Notes under the pieces: generated by a model
Database searches by the model: none
What the model saw: the letters and a program-made list of their open reading frames with translations, nothing else
Told to the model about the DNA's origin: nothing
Shown: positions 5,420-8,195 of the stretch, piece by piece
How the letters are laid out: every line of letters begins with the position of its first letter
How positions within the stretch are numbered: the first letter of the stretch is position 1
Origin: Oscillospiraceae bacterium
GTDB lineage: Bacteria; Bacillota; Clostridia; Oscillospirales; Oscillospiraceae
Assembly (NCBI GenBank): GCA_031282225.1
Contig: JAITEC010000014.1
Span: forward strand, 1-8,195
Reading direction: 5' to 3'
Length of the DNA stretch: 8,195 nt
Made by a program: the position numbers and the translations under genes

Positions 5420-7993
5420 ATGACAATGCAAAAGACCGCTCGCCGGCTGCTGCCGCTCGCTCTCGCCCTAGCGCTCGCGCTGTCCATAGCGTCGCTCTCG
5501 CCGCTGACGGCGAGCGCGGCGTTTGTTCCGCGCAAAACAGAACCTGGCCGCTACGACACCTATTACAACGACAACAACAACCCATACGGTTATACATTTA
5601 CCGGTTCACGAAGCGGTCGCAACTGCGTGTGGTACGCATGGGGCAGAGCTTATGAAATATTGGGATCGCGCCCAAAATTAGATCGAAGCAGTACAGGAGT
5701 AAACAATGTTGATGGCGGATGGGACGCCGGCAAGTGGTTTGAGAATAACAAAACCTCAGGCGCATATCCATATGGAAGCGATCCAAAACTCGGGGCTATC
5801 TGCTGTTTTTCGGGCGGTGACGGGCATGTCGCGGTGGTCGAGGAAATACAAGGCAAAACAGCCTATATTTCAGAAATGAATTATGATGGAAAGACCTTTA
5901 ATTACAGAGAAGCAAAAAATTCCACATCGCTTACAATTCAAGGTTATATCTACATATTAGGCGACAATGTTTCCCCCCGCCAAGAGATTTCAGAGACTAC
6001 GAGTCTCACGAACACATACGCCACGGTCACCGCCAGCGATGCCCCCATCAGGGCGAAGCACGCGGAAGACGACACCATACTGTACCGCGCCGCAAAAGGC
6101 ACAAAGTTCGACGTCGACCAGAAGTGCTATATCACCCAGAGCGCTAACGGAAAAGACGACGGCGAGACATGGTACAGGCTGAAAGGCAAAAACGAGTGGG
6201 TATACGGCGGAAATGTCAGCATTTCAACCACTGTCGCCCCACCCGTTGACGACGGCACATGGGGCGCGTGGTCAGGCTGGTCGGCCTCCGCGCCGAGCCC
6301 GGGCGCGAGTTCCACAAGGCAGGTGGAGACGCGCTCCGTCGTGACGGGCTACAATATGCAGGTGTACCAGACGCAGGAATCGGCCTCGCCGTATAACCGC
6401 GTATTCCGCGACTACAGCATAAACGGCAACTATTCGGGCTATAGCGCGCGCTCCTCATACGGGGAGTTCCGTTACACCGCCACCGCGACCAAGAGCGAAG
6501 TGGACGGCGCCTCGAAATACTCAAACGGCAGCTACATCAGCAGCGGCGTGGGGCAGAGCGGGTATCACCGCGGAAACGGCACAATGTATGTCGTGCAAGG
6601 CAGGGCATATTTTATCGCAAGCGAGATAAAAGCCACCGAGTACCGCTACCGCGACAAGGCGGCGCCTGTAACGCTCTCTTCGATATCGATATCGAAGCAA
6701 CCTACTAAAACAGTATACAACGCGGGCGAATTATTTGATGCCGTAGGATTGACGCTGACCGCCAAGTACACAGACGGCAGCACAAAGACCGTCACAAGCG
6801 GTTTCAGCTGCTCCCCTACGCAACTGTCTACTGTGGGAAAACAGACCGTCACCGTTACATACGAAGGCAAAACCGCCACGCTCACCGTAACGGTAAACGC
6901 GATAACCCTGTCGTCGGTGTCCGTCGCCGCGCCGCCCACTAAAACCGATTACACCGTCGGCGACGCCCTTGTCACGTCCGGTCTCGCGCTGACCGCCAAG
7001 TACACAGACGGCAGCACAAAGACCGTCACAAGCGGTTTTACATGTTCCCCGACGCAGCTGACATCGCCGGGGACACAGACCGTCACCGTGACATACGAGG
7101 GCAAAACAGCCACGTTCACCGTAACAGTGCGCGAGCCCGAGCCGGAAGTAACGCCCGAGCCCGAACCCGAGCCTGAGCCGGAGGTGACGCCCGAGCCCGA
7201 GCCGGAAGTGACCACGGGCCCGGAAATCCTCCCTGAGAACACTTACGCCACGGCCGGAGAGCAAAATGGCATTAAACTCACGGCCACCGTGACAAAAATC
7301 GGCGTCGCCTTCGACTGGGCGCCCTCCGGCAACGCGCTCGGGTACCGCATATACCGCTCATCCGTCCCAGGCGGCGACGGCATATCGATAAGCGACTTCC
7401 CTCTCACGGGCTCCACGTTCTTTGACGCGAACGTGGAACCGGACACTGTGTACTACTACACAATAGCCGCTGTGACGGGCGAGGCGTCATTTGACCAGGC
7501 CACCGTAACGCTGGTTCCGGAAGAGGTGGGGTCGCGCGGCGAGGAACTGCCCATATTGACCACCGAAATCACTACCGACGTGACAGCGACGCGCGGCTTC
7601 ATCATGATGACCGTGGCCGACCCGCTCATGATAGTCAACGAAAAAACCGTTGAGATAGACCCGGGTCGCGGCACCGCGCCCAAGATAACAAACGGCCGCA
7701 CAATGGTTCCCATCCGCGCCATAGTGGAGGCCATGGACGGCACCGTGGGCTGGGACGACGCGGAGCGCCGCGTCACACTCGACGCGGGCGGGCGCTCCGT
7801 AGTCATGTGGCTCGACAAAAAGGAGATACTGGCGGACGGGCAAGAAGCGGCAATGGACATAGCGCCCTACGCCGAAAACGGCCGCACGCTGCTCCCCGTC
7901 CGCTTCGTCGCCGAGAACCTCGGCTGCCAAATAGAGTGGCTGGGCTCCGTGCAGCGCGTGATAATCGTGTACGCGCTGGCGCAAGCGCAATAG
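5420..7993 (+). CDS. Secreted CHAP-domain cell-wall hydrolase with Big_3, FN3-like and stalk domains
   Basis: An 857-residue exported multidomain protein. The signal peptide has a long Leu/Ala core and a TASAA cleavage region (residues 30-34). A CHAP amidase/endopeptidase domain (about 45-180) follows, with catalytic Cys69 in RNCVWYAWG, His136 in GDGHVAVVEE and Asn154 in SEMNYDG. CHAP enzymes cut peptidoglycan peptide or amide bonds. Next come an SH3-like segment (198-270), a WGAWSGW segment (281-287) with VETRSV and a later TEYRYRDK (406-413), two Big_3-type Ig repeats (418-494, 496-571), a Pro-Glu linker (572-598), an FN3-like domain (617-698) and a stalk domain (724-857). The start is the ATG at 5420, chosen by GGGAGG spacing. 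It sits 49 bp after the propeller gene, so it is probably co-transcribed. The CHAP coding stretch is much richer in A/T than the rest, suggesting a separately acquired head. Likely a wall-remodelling enzyme attached to the surface; specificity is unknown. Confidence 0.9.
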   Translation: MTMQKTARRLLPLALALALALSIASLSPLTASAAFVPRKTEPGRYDTYYNDNNNPYGYTFTGSRSGRNCVWYAWGRAYEILGSRPKLDRSSTGVNNVDGGWDAGKWFENNKTSGAYPYGSDPKLGAICCFSGGDGHVAVVEEIQGKTAYISEMNYDGKTFNYREAKNSTSLTIQGYIYILGDNVSPRQEISETTSLTNTYATVTASDAPIRAKHAEDDTILYRAAKGTKFDVDQKCYITQSANGKDDGETWYRLKGKNEWVYGGNVSISTTVAPPVDDGTWGAWSGWSASAPSPGASSTRQVETRSVVTGYNMQVYQTQESASPYNRVFRDYSINGNYSGYSARSSYGEFRYTATATKSEVDGASKYSNGSYISSGVGQSGYHRGNGTMYVVQGRAYFIASEIKATEYRYRDKAAPVTLSSISISKQPTKTVYNAGELFDAVGLTLTAKYTDGSTKTVTSGFSCSPTQLSTVGKQTVTVTYEGKTATLTVTVNAITLSSVSVAAPPTKTDYTVGDALVTSGLALTAKYTDGSTKTVTSGFTCSPTQLTSPGTQTVTVTYEGKTATFTVTVREPEPEVTPEPEPEPEPEVTPEPEPEVTTGPEILPENTYATAGEQNGIKLTATVTKIGVAFDWAPSGNALGYRIYRSSVPGGDGISISDFPLTGSTFFDANVEPDTVYYYTIAAVTGEASFDQATVTLVPEEVGSRGEELPILTTEITTDVTATRGFIMMTVADPLMIVNEKTVEIDPGRGTAPKITNGRTMVPIRAIVEAMDGTVGWDDAERRVTLDAGGRSVVMWLDKKEILADGQEAAMDIAPYAENGRTLLPVRFVAENLGCQIEWLGSVQRVIIVYALAQAQ
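6671..6901 (+). repeat. Big_3-type Ig-like repeat 1
   Basis: Residues 418-494 of the CHAP protein. It has the group 3 bacterial Ig pattern: QPTKTVYNAGE, GLTLTAKYTDGSTKTVTSGF, then QTVTVTYEGKTATLTVTV. Such domains usually act as surface spacers. Confidence 0.8.
6753..6804 (+). repeat. 52-bp perfect direct repeat, copy 1
   Basis: These 52 bases recur unchanged at 6987-7038, an offset of 234 bp (78 codons). They encode the ALTAKYTDGSTKTVTSGF-like core of the Ig repeat, from its second half of a Leu-Thr codon pair onward. Flanking DNA of the two Ig repeats is diverged. Confidence 0.9.
6905..7132 (+). repeat. Big_3-type Ig-like repeat 2
   Basis: Residues 496-571 of the CHAP protein, directly after repeat 1 and very similar to it: PPTKTDYTVGD, GLALTAKYTDGSTKTVTSGF, QTVTVTYEGKTATFTVTV. 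It arose by tandem duplication. Confidence 0.8.
6987..7038 (+). repeat. 52-bp perfect direct repeat, copy 2
   Basis: Identical to 6753-6804. The base on either side differs (A/G on the left, C/T on the right), so the perfect match is exactly 52 bp. Confidence 0.9.
7133..7213 (+). repeat. Pro-Glu rich low-complexity linker
   Basis: Encodes residues 572-598, made of EPEPEVTP-type units (three VT-ended blocks). It is an extended, acidic spacer typical of wall-associated proteins, separating the Ig repeats from the FN3-like and stalk module. The DNA is a degenerate GAGCCC/GAACCC repeat prone to length change. Confidence 0.85.
7289..7972 (+). repeat. Paralogous C-terminal module, copy 2 (FN3-like plus stalk)
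   Basis: Residues 624-851 of the CHAP protein, collinear with the C-terminus of the propeller protein upstream. It keeps PSGN-LGY-IYRS, EIDPGRGT, both NGRT motifs (residues 758 and 820) and the final IIVY. The linker between FN3-like and stalk parts is the least conserved stretch. Confidence 0.85.
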
Positions 7994-8001
7994 TCGCCAA
8001 C

Positions 8002-8021
8002 CGGCGTCACGGAGGGCGCCG
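8002..8021 (+). terminator. Weak hairpin after the CHAP gene, possible attenuator
   Basis: Bases 8002-8008 pair with 8015-8021 (7 bp with one G-T wobble, loop ACGGAG). The following CGTGTTATTTTAT is T-rich but not a clean T run. It may act as a partial terminator between the CHAP gene and the next gene, or be incidental. Confidence 0.35.
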
Positions 8022-8044
8022 CGTGTTATTTTATACAAAACAAC

Positions 8045-8050
8045 AGGAGG
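8045..8050 (+). promoter_or_regulatory. Consensus Shine-Dalgarno site of the last gene
   Basis: AGGAGG lies 7 nt before the ATG at 8058. It is the strongest ribosome site in the window and confirms the start of the truncated gene. Confidence 0.8.
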
Positions 8051-8057
8051 TAACAAA

Positions 8058-8195
8058 ATGTTCAAGCGTTTACAGGGCATGATAGCCGGGATCGTCATAG
8101 GCGCGCTGCTGGTAAGCGGCGCGGCATACGCCGCCACGGTGCGATACATGGAGGCAACGTACAACGACATCAAGATAGTCATCGGGGGGCAGCGG
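8058..8195 (+). CDS. Secreted protein, likely stalk-domain family, 3' end missing
   Basis: The first 46 codons of a gene that runs off the window. Residues 1-25 are a clear signal peptide: basic start (MFKRLQ), hydrophobic core (MIAGIVIGALLVSG) and AYA cleavage site. The mature start reads ATVRYMEATYNDIKIVIGGQ. A YNDIKIVI-G segment straight after the signal peptide is typical of small clostridial stalk-domain (copper amine oxidase N-terminal-like) proteins, in which this strand opens the domain. The position, 64 bp after another stalk-domain gene on the same strand, supports this. Unlike its two neighbours, it would have the stalk domain at its N-terminus. The family call rests on about 20 residues and is provisional; that it is an exported protein is well supported. 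Confidence 0.6.
   Translation, partial: MFKRLQGMIAGIVIGALLVSGAAYAATVRYMEATYNDIKIVIGGQR

Noticed and set aside
4492..5535. Minus-strand open frame of about 347 codons
   Set aside because: It is opposite the propeller C-terminus with Ala/Arg/Val-rich shadow composition; the plus-strand product has clear domains.
4848..5597. Long minus-strand open frame opposite the stalk region
   Set aside because: It lies antisense to well-supported domains of the propeller and CHAP genes, has no family resemblance, and is Arg/Pro/Ser-rich as expected for the complement of GC-rich coding DNA.
7133..7213. Short repeats considered as a CRISPR-like or satellite array
   Set aside because: They are in-frame Pro-Glu codons of a protein linker, without spacers of constant length.
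7487..8182. Minus-strand open frame spanning the end of the CHAP gene and the start of the next gene
   Set aside because: It is antisense to the stalk domain and to a gene with a consensus ribosome site and signal peptide, and has no recognisable domain.

Overview
The window looks like chromosomal DNA of an endospore-forming, fairly GC-rich member of the Clostridia (Bacillota). A GerA-type spore germination operon points to a spore former. Strong GGAGG ribosome binding sites, a TTG start, and surface proteins built from RCC1, CHAP, Big_3, FN3-like and 'stalk' (copper amine oxidase N-terminal-like, PF07833-type) domains fit an uncultured or gut-type clostridial lineage. Assignment below class level is not supported. 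Isoleucine is very often written ATA despite the GC-rich background.

Layout. (1) Positions 2-2215, plus strand: the distal part of a spore germination operon. It holds the 3' part of a Ger(x)C lipoprotein gene, a 65-residue two-helix membrane protein resembling the small 'D' subunits of some ger operons, and a complete GerB-type permease. The GerA-type subunit gene would be expected upstream of the window. (2) Positions 2205-3215, minus strand: a URO-D superfamily protein, probably a methyltransferase-type member and not HemE. It is convergent with gerB and overlaps its end by 11 bp. (3) Positions 3216-3489: a divergent intergenic region with a credible sigma-A-like promoter for each direction. 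(4) Positions 3490-8195, plus strand: three consecutive genes for secreted proteins carrying stalk domains. The first has a complete seven-blade RCC1-like propeller head. The second has a CHAP peptidoglycan-hydrolase head followed by SH3-like, WxxW, two Big_3 and Pro-Glu linker segments. The third is cut by the window end just after its signal peptide, where a stalk-like domain seems to begin.

How the parts relate. The ger genes would form one membrane-bound nutrient receptor of the spore. The three exported proteins look like a paralogous surface-protein family: the first two share an almost superimposable C-terminal module (FN3-like plus two stalk repeats, about 60% identical in the stalk part by eye) attached to unrelated heads. 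The heads are visibly less GC-rich than the shared C-termini, which suggests head swapping onto a conserved surface module. This mosaic family is the most interesting structure here. I see no CRISPR array, tRNA, rRNA, transposase, phage gene or recognised defence system.
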